Source: DATJZG01 sp035499295 (GTDB taxonomy: Bacteria > Myxococcota > Myxococcia > Myxococcales > Anaeromyxobacteraceae). From it: a stretch of 64,000 bases of DNA. Each line of letters starts with the position of its first letter. Position 1 is the first letter of the stretch. The DNA is taken from the NCBI GenBank assembly GCA_035499295.1, contig DATJZG010000080.1, positions 46,637 to 110,636 of the forward strand, written 5' to 3'. Shown piece by piece: positions 24,092 through 32,548 of the stretch. Under the pieces are notes generated by a model that was not told the DNA's origin, did not search any database, and worked only from the letters and a program-made list of their open reading frames with translations. A program made the translations under genes and the position numbers.

Positions 24092-24894
24092 GAGGTGGCG
24101 GCCGCCGCCTCGGGCGCCTTCTTCTTGCCCACCAGGCGCGCCGCCAGGATTCCCACCTCGTAGAACAGGATCATGGGCACGGCCATGAGCGCCAGGTTGA
24201 AGGGGTCGCCGGTGGGGGTGATGATGGCCGCCACGATCACGTTGATGACGATGGCGTGGCGCCGGTACTTGGCCAGGAACTGGGGGGTGACGAGCCCCAC
24301 CATGGCCAGGAAGGCGATGACCACCGGGACCTCGAAGACCACCCCGAAGCCCAGCATCATCGCCAGTACCAGCGTGAGCTGCTCTCGCATGGTGAGCAGG
24401 GGCCGCATGTCCGGTCCGGCGATGGAGGCGAGCGCCGGGAAGGCGAAGGGCATGACGAGGAAGTAGGTGAAGGCGACCCCGGAGTAGAAGAGGAAGGTCC
24501 CCACCACGATGAACGGGACCACCACCTTCTTCTCGCGCTTGTAGAGCCCGGGGGCGACGAAGAGCCAGAGCTGGTAGAGCACCCAGGGCGCCGAGACGAA
24601 GAGCCCGCCGTAGAGGGCCACCTTCAGGTAGACGAGGAAGGGCTCGAGGTAGCTCGTGTAGTTGAGGGTTCGCTCCTTTTCGGGGAGCGAGGCCAAGACC
24701 GGCTTCATCACGAACCGGAAGATGTAGTCGGAGAACCAGGCCACGACGCCGATGCCGACGGCGATGCCGGCGATGGCGCGCACCAAGCGCGTGCGCAGCT
24801 CGGTGAGGTGGTCGAAGAACGAGGCCCGGATCTCGCCTTCCGGCTCGGCCGGAGTCTCCGGCCCCGGCAAGGACTTCTGGTCGGGGTCGCTCAT
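24088..24894 (-). CDS. tatC: Twin-arginine translocase subunit TatC
   Basis: Inner-membrane receptor for Tat signal peptides, 268 aa, exporting folded proteins with TatA/B. Six membrane helices are visible. The first cytoplasmic segment has FFDHLTELRTRLVRAI, the typical TatC motif, and YLEPFLVYLKVALYGG and PWVLYQLWLFVAPGLY carry the signal-peptide-contacting residues. The C-terminal part has VVFEVPVVIAFLAMVG and ITPTGDPFNLALMAVPM, also characteristic. ATG at 24894 overlaps the tatA/B stop (ATGA), and its own stop overlaps the next gene. The C-terminus is a short Lys/Ala-rich tail. Confidence 0.95.
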   Translation of the reverse strand: MSDPDQKSLPGPETPAEPEGEIRASFFDHLTELRTRLVRAIAGIAVGIGVVAWFSDYIFRFVMKPVLASLPEKERTLNYTSYLEPFLVYLKVALYGGLFVSAPWVLYQLWLFVAPGLYKREKKVVVPFIVVGTFLFYSGVAFTYFLVMPFAFPALASIAGPDMRPLLTMREQLTLVLAMMLGFGVVFEVPVVIAFLAMVGLVTPQFLAKYRRHAIVINVIVAAIITPTGDPFNLALMAVPMILFYEVGILAARLVGKKKAPEAAAATS

Positions 24895-25265
24895 GTGGGG
24901 CGCGAGGGCGGCGGAGCGGCAGGCGAGGGCGGTTGCTGCCCGGCGGGGGGCGGCGCAACCGTCTCGAACAGGGCCGCGTCGAGCCCAGGCACGTTGTCGG
25001 CCGTGGCCGCAGGAGCCGGCGCCGGCGGGGGGGCCTGGACCGGGGCCGCCGCCGTGGGCGGCGCGACGACGTTCGGGTGGGTCTTCTTCACCTCGTCCGC
25101 GTAGAACTCCCGCTCGAACTGGCTCTTCAGGTCGTCGGTGGCCTTCTTGAACTCCCGCAGGCCCTTGCCGAGCTGCTTCGCGACGTCGGGGAGGCGCTTG
25201 GGCCCGAGCAGGACGAGCGCGAGCACGAGAATGATGACGATTTCGGAGAAGCCGAGGAAAGGCAT
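24891..25265 (-). CDS. TatA/TatB-family translocase subunit
   Basis: A 124-aa Tat pore or adaptor subunit. The first 20 residues form the single membrane helix (MPFLGFSEIVIILVLALVLL) followed by the GPKRLPDVAKQLGKGLREFK hinge and amphipathic helix of TatA/TatB. After residue 65 comes a Pro/Ala-rich tail (APPTAAAPVQAPPPAPAP). TatA and TatB cannot be told apart confidently: the start MPFLGFSEI and length look TatB-like, while the GKGLREFKKA segment looks TatA-like. As the only small subunit beside tatC it may serve both. It overlaps tatC by ATGA. Upstream is only a 24-bp gap to the divergent EVE gene, and no SD is visible. Confidence 0.88.
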   Translation of the reverse strand: MPFLGFSEIVIILVLALVLLGPKRLPDVAKQLGKGLREFKKATDDLKSQFEREFYADEVKKTHPNVVAPPTAAAPVQAPPPAPAPAATADNVPGLDAALFETVAPPPAGQQPPSPAAPPPSRPT

Positions 25266-25289
25266 GGAGGCCGGTTTTATACCACCAAC

Positions 25290-25706
25290 ATGGCCTTCTG
25301 GCTCCTCAAGACGGAACCCTCCACCTACTCCTTCGCCGATCTGGTGAGGGAGCGCCGCACGCGCTGGGACGGGGTGACGAACCCCCAGGCGCTCGCCAAC
25401 CTGCGCGCCATGAAGGCCGGGGACGAGGCGCTCGTCTACCACAGCGGCGCCAAGGAGGCGGTGGGGCTCGCCCGGGTGGTGGCCGAGTCCACCCCGGATC
25501 CCCGGGACCCGACGGGCAAGCTCGTCGCGGTCGACCTGGCCGCCGAGCGGGCCCTGCCGGCGCCGGTGGGGCTCGAGGCCCTGAAGGCCGAGGCCGCCTT
25601 CCGGGGATCCCCGCTCCTGCGACAGGGGAGGCTGTCGGTGGTGCCGCTCACCGCCGAGCAGTGGCGGGCGGTGCTGCGGCTCTCGAAGGCGCCTACTCGA
25701 CCTTGA
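25290..25706 (+). CDS. EVE-domain protein
   Basis: A 138-aa soluble protein consisting of one EVE domain. The start MAFWLLKTEPSTYSFADLVR is diagnostic, followed by WDGVTNPQALANLRAMKAGD and ALVYHSGAKEAVGLARVVAE, which form the pocket that in related domains binds modified bases of DNA or RNA. The C-terminal strands end in VVPLTAEQWRAVL. The family (THYN1-like) is PUA-related, and its bacterial function is not settled. The ATG at 25290 follows the divergent tatA/B start by 24 bp. The end overlaps the convergent chemoreceptor gene by 14 bp. Confidence 0.9.
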   Translation: MAFWLLKTEPSTYSFADLVRERRTRWDGVTNPQALANLRAMKAGDEALVYHSGAKEAVGLARVVAESTPDPRDPTGKLVAVDLAAERALPAPVGLEALKAEAAFRGSPLLRQGRLSVVPLTAEQWRAVLRLSKAPTRP

Positions 25707-27771
25707 ACTTCTTCATCTCGCCGCGCAGCACCTGCGCCTGGCCGGCCAGGTCGACGATGGCCGACTCGAGCTCGCGGACGGAGTAGGTCTCGGCCTCCGC
25801 CACCTGCTGGATCTGCACCACCGCCTCCATCACCTTCTCCGACCCGCGCGCCTGGTCCTTCTGGGCCCGGTTGAGGTGGTTCACCATCTCGCTGATCGAC
25901 TCGATGGCCTTGGTGATCTGCTTCGACCCGCGCGCCTGCTCCTGGCTCGAGCGCTCCACGTGCTTGGTGATGATCTTCATCTTCTCGGCGCTCTTCATGA
26001 TCTGCTCGGAGCCCCGCGCCTGCTCGCCGGTGGCCGAGGCGATCTGCTGGACGGTCTGGGCGATGCGGTTGATGGCCATCGTCACCTGCTTCGACCCGCG
26101 CGCCTGCTCCACGGTGGCCCGGGCGATGGCCTTCACCATCTGCGTCGACTTCTGGGAGGACTCCTGGATCTTGCGCAGCGCGCTCTCGGCGTCCTGGCCG
26201 AGCCGAACCCCGTCCTCCACCGCCTTCACGCCGCGGTTCATGGCGTGGATGGCGTTCTTCGACTGTTCCTGCACCGACCGCACCAGGTCGGAGATCTCCT
26301 TGGTGGAGGCCCCGGTCCTCTCGGCCAGGTCCTTGATCTCGTCGGCCACCACCGCGAAGCCCTTGCCGTGTTCCCCCGACTGCGCCGCCAGGATGGCGGC
26401 GTTCAGGGCGAGCAGGTTCGTCTGCTCGGCCACGTCGTCGATGACGTTGAGGATGTTCCCGATGACCGCGATCTTCTGCCCGAGGGCCTCGATGACGTTG
26501 GCGGCCTCCTCGCTCGAGCCCTTGATCTTGTGGATGCCGGCGATGGTGCGGGTGATGGCCTCGGAGCCCACCTCGGCGTCCCGCTGGGCCTGCTCGGAGA
26601 GCTTGGCAGTCTCGTTGGCGTTCGACTCCACCTGGGAGATGGAGACGTCCATCTCGTTCATGGAGGAGCTCGTCTCCTCGGCAGTGGCGGAGAGGTCCTC
26701 GATGTTCTTCGCCACCTCCTTGATGGAACCGGTCATCTGCTCGATGGCGGCGGTGGTCTCCTCGACGCTGGCCGCCAACGCCTGGATGTTCTCCACCACC
26801 TCGTCGTTGGTGGCGGCCATCTCCAGGATGCTGGAGGAGGACTCGTCGGCGCTCTGCGCCAGGGTCTCGACGTTCTCCCCGATCCCCTTCAGGCTGGGGA
26901 TCATCCGCTCCATGAGGGCGCTCGTGTCGAGCACTCGCGCGGTGACGGTGCCCACCCCCTCGGCCACCACCGAGCCCGTCTTCTTGATGCGGCCGATGAC
27001 CTCGGCCACGCCGTCGCTCACGCCCCGGATCTGGACGAGCACGCCGCCGACGTTCTCGGCGATGGCGTTCAGCGACTCGGCGAGCCGGCCGAGCTCGTCG
27101 GAGGCGAGGTGCGCGGCGCGCGCGCTCAGCTCCCCCGCGGCGATGCGCCGGGCGGTGGCGTCCATGTCGGCGATGGGGCCGTAGACGAGCCACCGCTCCG
27201 CCGCGGCGCGCAGGGCGGCCACCGCCACCGACCCTCCGGCGAGCGCCACCGCCAGCCAGAAGAGGAGCCGCTGCAGCGACCGCTCCGCGCCTGCCCTGCT
27301 CAGGCCCAAGAGCACCTGCCCCGAGGGCTTGCCCGGGTCGGCGTTCCCCCCCGGCGGGCGCACCGCCGCGGTGAAGGCCAGCGAGCCTTCCAGGCCGAAG
27401 CGCGGCTCGAGGTGCTCGTGGCGGTAGGCGGCCAGGATGGCTTCCGCGGACAGGGCCGAGCCGGGCGCGACGCGCTCGGCGAGGACGCTGCCGTCCGGGC
27501 GCAGCAGGATGGCCCAGGAGGTGTCGGCGGTCAGGTCCCCGTGGAGGGCGGCGTCCGCCGCCGCCGCGTCGTTCCTCGCCACCGCCGGGGCGGCCACCTC
27601 CGCGAGCGAGGTGGAGAGGATCTCGCCGCGCTGGGCGAGCCCCGCCTCGAGGATCTCGCGCGTCACGTGCCAGGCGACGAGGAGCGTCGCCCCCGAGACG
27701 ATGATCACGGCGGCGGCCAGCACGATCTGGTTGACGCGCTTGAAGCCCAGCTTTTCGAGCGAGTTCAGCAT
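25693..27771 (-). CDS. Methyl-accepting chemotaxis protein with a four-fold 28-residue C-terminal repeat
   Basis: Membrane chemoreceptor, 692 aa from the ATG at 27771 (an upstream TTG at 27780 adds three residues). An N-terminal helix (VNQIVLAAAVIIVSGATLLV) and a second one near 165-190 bracket a roughly 130-aa periplasmic sensor. A HAMP domain follows (ARRIAAGELSARAAHLASDE), then a long coiled-coil signalling domain whose tip is GKGFAVVADEIKDLAERTG. Near the C-terminus EQARGS or its close variant occurs at about 555, 583, 611 and 639, exactly 28 residues (four heptads) apart. The CheR tether pentapeptide is absent. No che genes are near, so it is an orphan receptor. A leader hairpin may control its translation. 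Confidence 0.92.
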   Translation of the reverse strand: MLNSLEKLGFKRVNQIVLAAAVIIVSGATLLVAWHVTREILEAGLAQRGEILSTSLAEVAAPAVARNDAAAADAALHGDLTADTSWAILLRPDGSVLAERVAPGSALSAEAILAAYRHEHLEPRFGLEGSLAFTAAVRPPGGNADPGKPSGQVLLGLSRAGAERSLQRLLFWLAVALAGGSVAVAALRAAAERWLVYGPIADMDATARRIAAGELSARAAHLASDELGRLAESLNAIAENVGGVLVQIRGVSDGVAEVIGRIKKTGSVVAEGVGTVTARVLDTSALMERMIPSLKGIGENVETLAQSADESSSSILEMAATNDEVVENIQALAASVEETTAAIEQMTGSIKEVAKNIEDLSATAEETSSSMNEMDVSISQVESNANETAKLSEQAQRDAEVGSEAITRTIAGIHKIKGSSEEAANVIEALGQKIAVIGNILNVIDDVAEQTNLLALNAAILAAQSGEHGKGFAVVADEIKDLAERTGASTKEISDLVRSVQEQSKNAIHAMNRGVKAVEDGVRLGQDAESALRKIQESSQKSTQMVKAIARATVEQARGSKQVTMAINRIAQTVQQIASATGEQARGSEQIMKSAEKMKIITKHVERSSQEQARGSKQITKAIESISEMVNHLNRAQKDQARGSEKVMEAVVQIQQVAEAETYSVRELESAIVDLAGQAQVLRGEMKKFKVE

Positions 27772-27780
27772 GGTTGGCAA

Positions 27781-27806
27781 CCTCGCGGAGCGGGCGCGCC
27801 GCGAGG
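27781..27806 (-). promoter_or_regulatory. Leader hairpin covering the SD of the chemoreceptor gene
   Basis: In the minus-strand message CCTCGCGG (27806-27799) pairs perfectly with CCGCGAGG (27788-27781) around a 10-nt loop. The GAGG of the second arm lies about 10 nt before the ATG at 27771 and is the only SD-like sequence there. Folding would hide the ribosome-binding site. Confidence 0.4.
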
Positions 27807-27819
27807 AAAGGGCGATTTC

Positions 27820-27847
27820 ATGCTAGCGCCCCAACCGGGGGGGTCAA
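27820..27847 (-). promoter_or_regulatory. Promoter of the chemoreceptor gene
   Basis: On the minus strand TTGACC (27847-27842), a 16-bp spacer and TAGCAT (27825-27820) match sigma70 boxes at 5/6 and 4/6. Transcription would start near 27813, placing the hairpin in the first 35 nt of the message. Confidence 0.4.
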
Positions 27848-27879
27848 GAAACGCGCCTCTCGGCCGGCGGCGGCGGCCG

Positions 27880-30447
27880 CTACTGCGCGAACAGATCCTG
27901 GACTTTGACGGACGGTTGCTCGCGCGACTCCGGCGACTCCGGCTGCGGCTGGGTGCCCTGGAGGTAGGGCTCGAGGATTCCCCCCGGATCGAAGGGGGGC
28001 AGCGCCTTGCCCGTCTTCGGGTCGACGCGCTGGAAGGCGATCCCCTCGGGGATGGGGAAGGGCGGCTGGGGCCGGTCCCGGAGGGCTGCCTGCATGTAGG
28101 CGAGCCAGATGGGGAGCGCCGCCCGGCCACCGGTCTCGGCGCGCCCGAGCGGCTGCTCGTTGCGGTCGAACCCCAGCCAGACACCGGCCACCTCGCCGCG
28201 GGTGAATCCCATGAACCAGGTGTCGAAGGAGTCGTTGGTGGTGCCGGTCTTCCCCGCCACCGGCTTGCCGAGGCGGGACGCCTGCGCACCCGTCCCCACC
28301 GTGGCCACCTCCCCGAGGAGGTGCACGAGCAGGTAGGCGGCGCGCTCGTCGACGACGCGGGGGCGCTCGGTGTGGACCTCGGCATACCCGGCGGCGACGC
28401 GGCTGGAGAGCGGCACCCAGGGATCGGTGGAGGAGGCGTGGTCTTCCAGGATGCGCCCGTCGCGGTCGATCACCCTTTTCACCAGGCGCGAGGTGCGCCT
28501 CTCGCCGTAGCGGTCGAGGACCGCGTACACGTTCACGAGGTCCCAGAGGGTGGTGCAGGAGCTCCCCAGGGCACTGCCGAGCTCGGGCTTCACCGGGGTG
28601 GTGAGGCCGAGCTGCTTCGCCCACTCGCCCAGGAACTGCGGCCCCATCCGGGTGGCGAGGGCCTCGGCGGTCTTCACCGCCGGGATGTTCATCGACTGGA
28701 CGAGCGCGGTGCGCAGCGTCACCTCTCCCTTGAAGTCCTCGCCGAAGTTCTGGGGCTTCCAGGCGCTCTCCTCGTCCCGGAAGACGACCGGGGCGTCGGT
28801 GAGGATGGTGGAGGGATTGAAGCCCAGCTTCTCGATGGCGGCGGAGTAGACCACCGGCTTGAAGGCGCTGCCGGGCTGGCGGCACGCCTGGAAGGCGCGG
28901 TTGAACTCCGACGCGTCGAAGTCATAGCCACCCACCATGGCCTCGACGTAGCCGCTCCAGGGGTCGAGGGCGACGAGCGCCCCCTGGAGCCGGGGCTCCT
29001 GCTCCAGCTCGAGGAGGAGGCGCGCGTCCGGGACGGCCTCGGGCTTTCCCAGCTTGGCCTGCTTCTCGCGCTGCAAGAGCTCGTCGCTCGTCACGCGCCG
29101 GACCACCACCACGTCGCCGACCCGCAGCGCCGCCGAGGGGCGGGTGAGCATGGCGCTCTCGTAGTGCACCTGCGGGTTGGGGACGCGCGCCCAGCGCATC
29201 CCGGCCAGGGGCAGGACCCCCTCCTGCTCCCCGATCTCCACCCGCGCCTGGCCGGTGGAGTCGTTCACCGCCGAGACGACTCCCACCGCGTACTCGCCCG
29301 GTCCGAGCGCGCCCGGCCAGGCCTCGGCCACGCGACGGCGCAGCTGCTCCCGCTCGGCGCCGTCGACGTGCCCCACCGGTCCCCAGAAGCCCTGCCGCCG
29401 GTCCACCTCGAGCAGCCCCCCGAGCATGGCCGCCTGCGCCGCCCGCTGCTTGTCGAGGTCCATGGTCGTTTCGACCCGGAGCCCCTCCTGCAGGAGCCGC
29501 TCGTTGCCGTAGCGCTCCACCACCAGGCGCCGCACCGCCTCCACGTAGAACGGGGCGGTCTCCCGGAAGATGTCGTCGAGCCCGTGCGCGTTGATCTCCG
29601 CGTCCTCGGCGGCGCGCCGCTCGGCCTCGCTGATCATTCCCTCCTCGCGCATGCGCCGGAGCACGTAGCGGCGCCGCTGCCGCGCCGCCTCCGGGTTGAC
29701 GAAGGGCGAGTAGCGCGACGGCGCCTGCGGAAGACCGGCCAGGAGCGCCGCCTCCGCCAGGGTGAGGTCCTCCACGTTCTTGCGGAAGTAGTTCTCGGCG
29801 GCGGCCTGCACCCCGTAGCTGTGGTGCCCGAGGTACACGCCGTTCAGGTAGAGCCAGAGGAGCTCGTCCTTGGAGAAGGCGCGCTCCAGGCGGGCGGCCA
29901 GCACCGCCTCGCGCAGCTTGCGCCGCACGTTTCGCCGGGTCCCCTCGGCAAAGCCCTCGGCGGAGACGAGCAGCGCCTTGGCGGTCTGCTGGGTGATGGT
30001 GGAGCCACCCTGCACCTTCTTGTGCAGGAGGAAGGTGTTCACCGCCGCCCGGGTCATGCCCAGCCAGTCGACGCCCGAGTGCTCGAAGAAGTTCTTGTCC
30101 TCGGCCGCCACGAACGCCTGGACGAGCCGCTTGGGCACGCGGGACAGCGGGACGACCTTGCGCCGCTCGGAGAAGAACTCGCCCACCACCTGCCCGTCGG
30201 CGCTCACCAGTTCGGTGACCACCGGGGGACGGTACTCGCTGAGCGTCGGCACCGAGGGCAGGTCCCGCGCGATGTAGACCCAGGCGGCAACCACGCCGAT
30301 GGCGGCGGCGTTGGCGAGCCCCAGCAGGACGAAGAGCGACCAGCGCAGGGCGCTCCGCCAGAAGGGGCGGGGCGGGGGCAGGTCGCACAGCACCACTCGC
30401 TCGGGGGGCATCGCCTCGGGCGGCTGCTCGTCGGGGGCTTCGCCCAT
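27880..30447 (-). CDS. mrcA: Penicillin-binding protein 1A (bifunctional transglycosylase/transpeptidase)
   Basis: Class A PBP that polymerises and crosslinks peptidoglycan in the periplasm, 855 aa. A Pro-rich cytoplasmic tail is followed by one membrane helix at about 34-58. The GT51 domain has the catalytic Glu116 in VAAEDKNFFEHSGVDW and the second conserved block GGSTITQQTAKALL, then LNGVYLGHHSYGVQAAAENY. The transpeptidase domain has Ser527-x-x-Lys530 in GSAFKP, QSMNIPAVK as the SxN region, and Lys733-Thr-Gly in GKTGTTND. An OB-like insert lies between the two domains, as in PBP1A. TTGATC-N18-TAGAGT within the end of the upstream pseudouridine synthase gene may be a promoter. No SD is evident. 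Confidence 0.95.
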   Translation of the reverse strand: MGEAPDEQPPEAMPPERVVLCDLPPPRPFWRSALRWSLFVLLGLANAAAIGVVAAWVYIARDLPSVPTLSEYRPPVVTELVSADGQVVGEFFSERRKVVPLSRVPKRLVQAFVAAEDKNFFEHSGVDWLGMTRAAVNTFLLHKKVQGGSTITQQTAKALLVSAEGFAEGTRRNVRRKLREAVLAARLERAFSKDELLWLYLNGVYLGHHSYGVQAAAENYFRKNVEDLTLAEAALLAGLPQAPSRYSPFVNPEAARQRRRYVLRRMREEGMISEAERRAAEDAEINAHGLDDIFRETAPFYVEAVRRLVVERYGNERLLQEGLRVETTMDLDKQRAAQAAMLGGLLEVDRRQGFWGPVGHVDGAEREQLRRRVAEAWPGALGPGEYAVGVVSAVNDSTGQARVEIGEQEGVLPLAGMRWARVPNPQVHYESAMLTRPSAALRVGDVVVVRRVTSDELLQREKQAKLGKPEAVPDARLLLELEQEPRLQGALVALDPWSGYVEAMVGGYDFDASEFNRAFQACRQPGSAFKPVVYSAAIEKLGFNPSTILTDAPVVFRDEESAWKPQNFGEDFKGEVTLRTALVQSMNIPAVKTAEALATRMGPQFLGEWAKQLGLTTPVKPELGSALGSSCTTLWDLVNVYAVLDRYGERRTSRLVKRVIDRDGRILEDHASSTDPWVPLSSRVAAGYAEVHTERPRVVDERAAYLLVHLLGEVATVGTGAQASRLGKPVAGKTGTTNDSFDTWFMGFTRGEVAGVWLGFDRNEQPLGRAETGGRAALPIWLAYMQAALRDRPQPPFPIPEGIAFQRVDPKTGKALPPFDPGGILEPYLQGTQPQPESPESREQPSVKVQDLFAQ

Positions 30448-30480
30448 CTGCGGGACTCTAGGCAGAGCCGATCTCCGGGA

Positions 30481-31482
30481 TCAACGGCTTGCAGGGGCGG
30501 GCGAGGCCGGGGCGGCGCCCGGGGGGGCGGAGAGGTTGGCCCGGGAGAGGACCTCGAGGAGCTCCTCGGGCAGGGGGGCGACGAGCGAGAGCGGCGCCCC
30601 CGTCGATGGGTGGGGAATCGAGAGCCGGAAGGCGTGCAGGAACATCCGCTTGAGGCCCCAGCGCGCCCGGGCCACGCGGTTGAAGGCGAAGTCCCCGTAG
30701 CGGCGGTCCCCGGCGACGGGGTGGCCCGCCGCCTGGAGGTGGCGGCGGATCTGGTGGGTGCGGCCGGTCTCGATCTCCACGGCGAGGAGCGAGGCGTCGC
30801 GGTTGGCGGAGGCGACCTGCCAGCGGGTGAGCGCCTCCTGGAAGTTCACGCCGCGCCGCTCCTTGGAGCGGGCCGTCTGCTCGTGCTCCGAGAGTGGAAG
30901 GTCGATGGTCCCGAGGGCGCGGGACATCTTCCCCTTCGCCAGGGCTAGGTAGGTCTTCCGCACCTCCTCTCCCGAGGTGAAGAGCTCGCCAAGCCGCACC
31001 ATCGCCCGGCGCGTCTTCGCCACCAGCACCACGCCGCTCGTCTCCCGGTCGAGGCGGTGCGCCGGGCTGGGCCGGAACTCGCCCGGAGGCAGGCCCTCCG
31101 GGACGCGGAGGTGGGATCGCACCTCCTCCACCAGGGTGGCGCCCTCGATGCCGCTGCCGGGGTGCGCGGCCAGGCCGGCGGGCTTGTCCACCGCGAGCAG
31201 GTGCTCGTCCTCGAAGAGGACGCGAAAGGTGGTGCGCAGCGGGCGCACAGCCTTCGGGCCGGCCTCGGCGGGCCCGAGCAGGCGCTCCTCGTCCCCGCGA
31301 ATGACCACCCGGTCGCCCTCGGCGAGCGTTTGCTCGGCGCGGCCGCGAGTCCCGTTCACACGCACCTTGCGGGTGCGGAGCATCTTGTAGACGTGCGACA
31401 GGGGGACGTCGCGGAGCGCGCGGCGCACGTACTTGTCGAGCCGCTGGCCGGCGGCGTCGGCGCTCACGGTGAGCTCGATCAC
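30481..31482 (-). CDS. RluA-family 23S rRNA/tRNA pseudouridine synthase
   Basis: Isomerises specific uridines in RNA, most likely large-subunit rRNA; 333 aa. An N-terminal S4 RNA-binding domain (residues about 10-65, GQRLDKYVRRALRDVPLSHV) precedes the catalytic domain. Catalytic Asp145 lies in AHRLDRETSGVVLVAK. ETGRTHQIRRHLQAAGHPVA and DRRYG complete the RluC/RluD signature. The C-terminal tail is Ala/Pro-rich. The exact target site (RluC- or RluD-type) cannot be decided here. It precedes the PBP1A gene by 33 bp on the same strand and may be co-transcribed with it. Confidence 0.9.
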   Translation of the reverse strand: MIELTVSADAAGQRLDKYVRRALRDVPLSHVYKMLRTRKVRVNGTRGRAEQTLAEGDRVVIRGDEERLLGPAEAGPKAVRPLRTTFRVLFEDEHLLAVDKPAGLAAHPGSGIEGATLVEEVRSHLRVPEGLPPGEFRPSPAHRLDRETSGVVLVAKTRRAMVRLGELFTSGEEVRKTYLALAKGKMSRALGTIDLPLSEHEQTARSKERRGVNFQEALTRWQVASANRDASLLAVEIETGRTHQIRRHLQAAGHPVAGDRRYGDFAFNRVARARWGLKRMFLHAFRLSIPHPSTGAPLSLVAPLPEELLEVLSRANLSAPPGAAPASPAPASR

Positions 31483-31527
31483 GGGGGGACTCTTACCCCG
31501 GCCCGCCGCCGCTTGCGAGTACCGCCG

Positions 31528-32517
31528 TCACAGGAGCTCGAGCTGGAGCTCGGCGGCGAGGGGGTCGGCGCGGATGCCCTCGCGCCGGAGCGCCTTGGCG
31601 AGCGGCTCGGCGTGGCCGTGGAGGGTGTAGACGCGGCCGGCCCCCGTCTCCTTGGCATAGCGCAAGAGCGAGGGGAAGTCGGCGTGGTCGGAGAGCGGGA
31701 AGGCCGCGTTCGCCGCCCGGAAGTGGTGGGTCCCGTCGATGGCCCAGCCGGTCAGGATGGCGGTGCGCCGCTTGCCGACGCGCAGCATGGCCGCCGAGCG
31801 CGCCAGGTGCGGGGGCGCCACCACCACCTCGTCGCGGCCGGGCCCGTCCGGCCCGAGCGCCCTCACGTTGGGCAGCTCCACGCCCTGCTCCTCGTAGACG
31901 CGGTTCACCGCGTGGACGTGGGGGTGCGCGCGGCACGAGTAACCCTTCTCCCCCAGGTACTTGAGGATCTCCTGCGCCTTCCCCAGGGAGTAGCCGAGCA
32001 GGACGGGGGTGAAGCCGTCGGAGAGGGCGTCGTCGACGAAGGCGCGCACGTCCGCCAGCACCTCCTCCTTGGGAGGGAAAACGTAGCGCGGCAGCCCGAA
32101 GGTGGACTCGAGCAGGAGCACGTCGCAGCCCATCACCTCGGCGGGCTCGGCGGTCTCGGTGGGCTCGAGGCAGAGGTCGCCGGTGTAACCGAGGGAGAGG
32201 CCCGAGCCGTTCGTCACCCGGATCTGCGCCGACCCGAGCACGTGCCCGGCCGGGAAGAGTTCCAGGGTGAGGTCCCCGAGCCCGAAGGGCCGGCGGTACC
32301 CGGCCGGCAGGACCTCGCCGCGGGCTCGTTCGCCCAGGCGGTGGCGGGCGAGCGCGGCGGTGGCGACGGTGGCGATGGTCCGGTCGTGGCGGCCCAGGTG
32401 GTCGGTGTGGGCGTGGGAGACGAAGGCGCAGGCGCGCCGGCGGCGGGCGTCGAGGAAGAGGCCGCTCCCGGTGACGTGGAGCTCCCCGTGGACGAGCTCG
32501 ATGGGCGCCCTTCCCAT
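31528..32517 (-). CDS. Metallo-beta-lactamase-fold nuclease-like protein (CPSF73/ligase-associated exonuclease type)
   Basis: A 329-aa zinc hydrolase. The metal site motif HAHTDH (His35, His37, Asp39, His40) is followed by AGHVLGSAQIR, GYTGDL and LLLESTFGLP. Later come LLGYSLGKAQEIL, PLSDHADFPSLLRYA and YTLHGHAEPL, the motif order of the beta-CASP-related and ligase-associated exonuclease proteins. Nucleic acid is therefore the likely substrate. Unlike in typical ligase-associated operons, no DNA ligase or Lhr-type helicase gene is nearby. The ATG at 32517 has a modest SD (AAGAAGGGTCC). Role in DNA repair or RNA processing is inferred. Confidence 0.75.
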   Translation of the reverse strand: MGRAPIELVHGELHVTGSGLFLDARRRRACAFVSHAHTDHLGRHDRTIATVATAALARHRLGERARGEVLPAGYRRPFGLGDLTLELFPAGHVLGSAQIRVTNGSGLSLGYTGDLCLEPTETAEPAEVMGCDVLLLESTFGLPRYVFPPKEEVLADVRAFVDDALSDGFTPVLLGYSLGKAQEILKYLGEKGYSCRAHPHVHAVNRVYEEQGVELPNVRALGPDGPGRDEVVVAPPHLARSAAMLRVGKRRTAILTGWAIDGTHHFRAANAAFPLSDHADFPSLLRYAKETGAGRVYTLHGHAEPLAKALRREGIRADPLAAELQLELL

Positions 32518-32548
32518 GGACCCTTCTTGTAGCAGGAGGGCCTGTCTC

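Noticed and set aside
25876..30948. A 1690-codon open frame on the plus strand opposite the chemoreceptor, PBP1A and pseudouridine synthase genes
   Set aside because: It is Leu/Gly/Arg/His-rich with no recognisable domain, and all three minus-strand genes carry clear family motifs. Long antisense frames are expected at this GC content.
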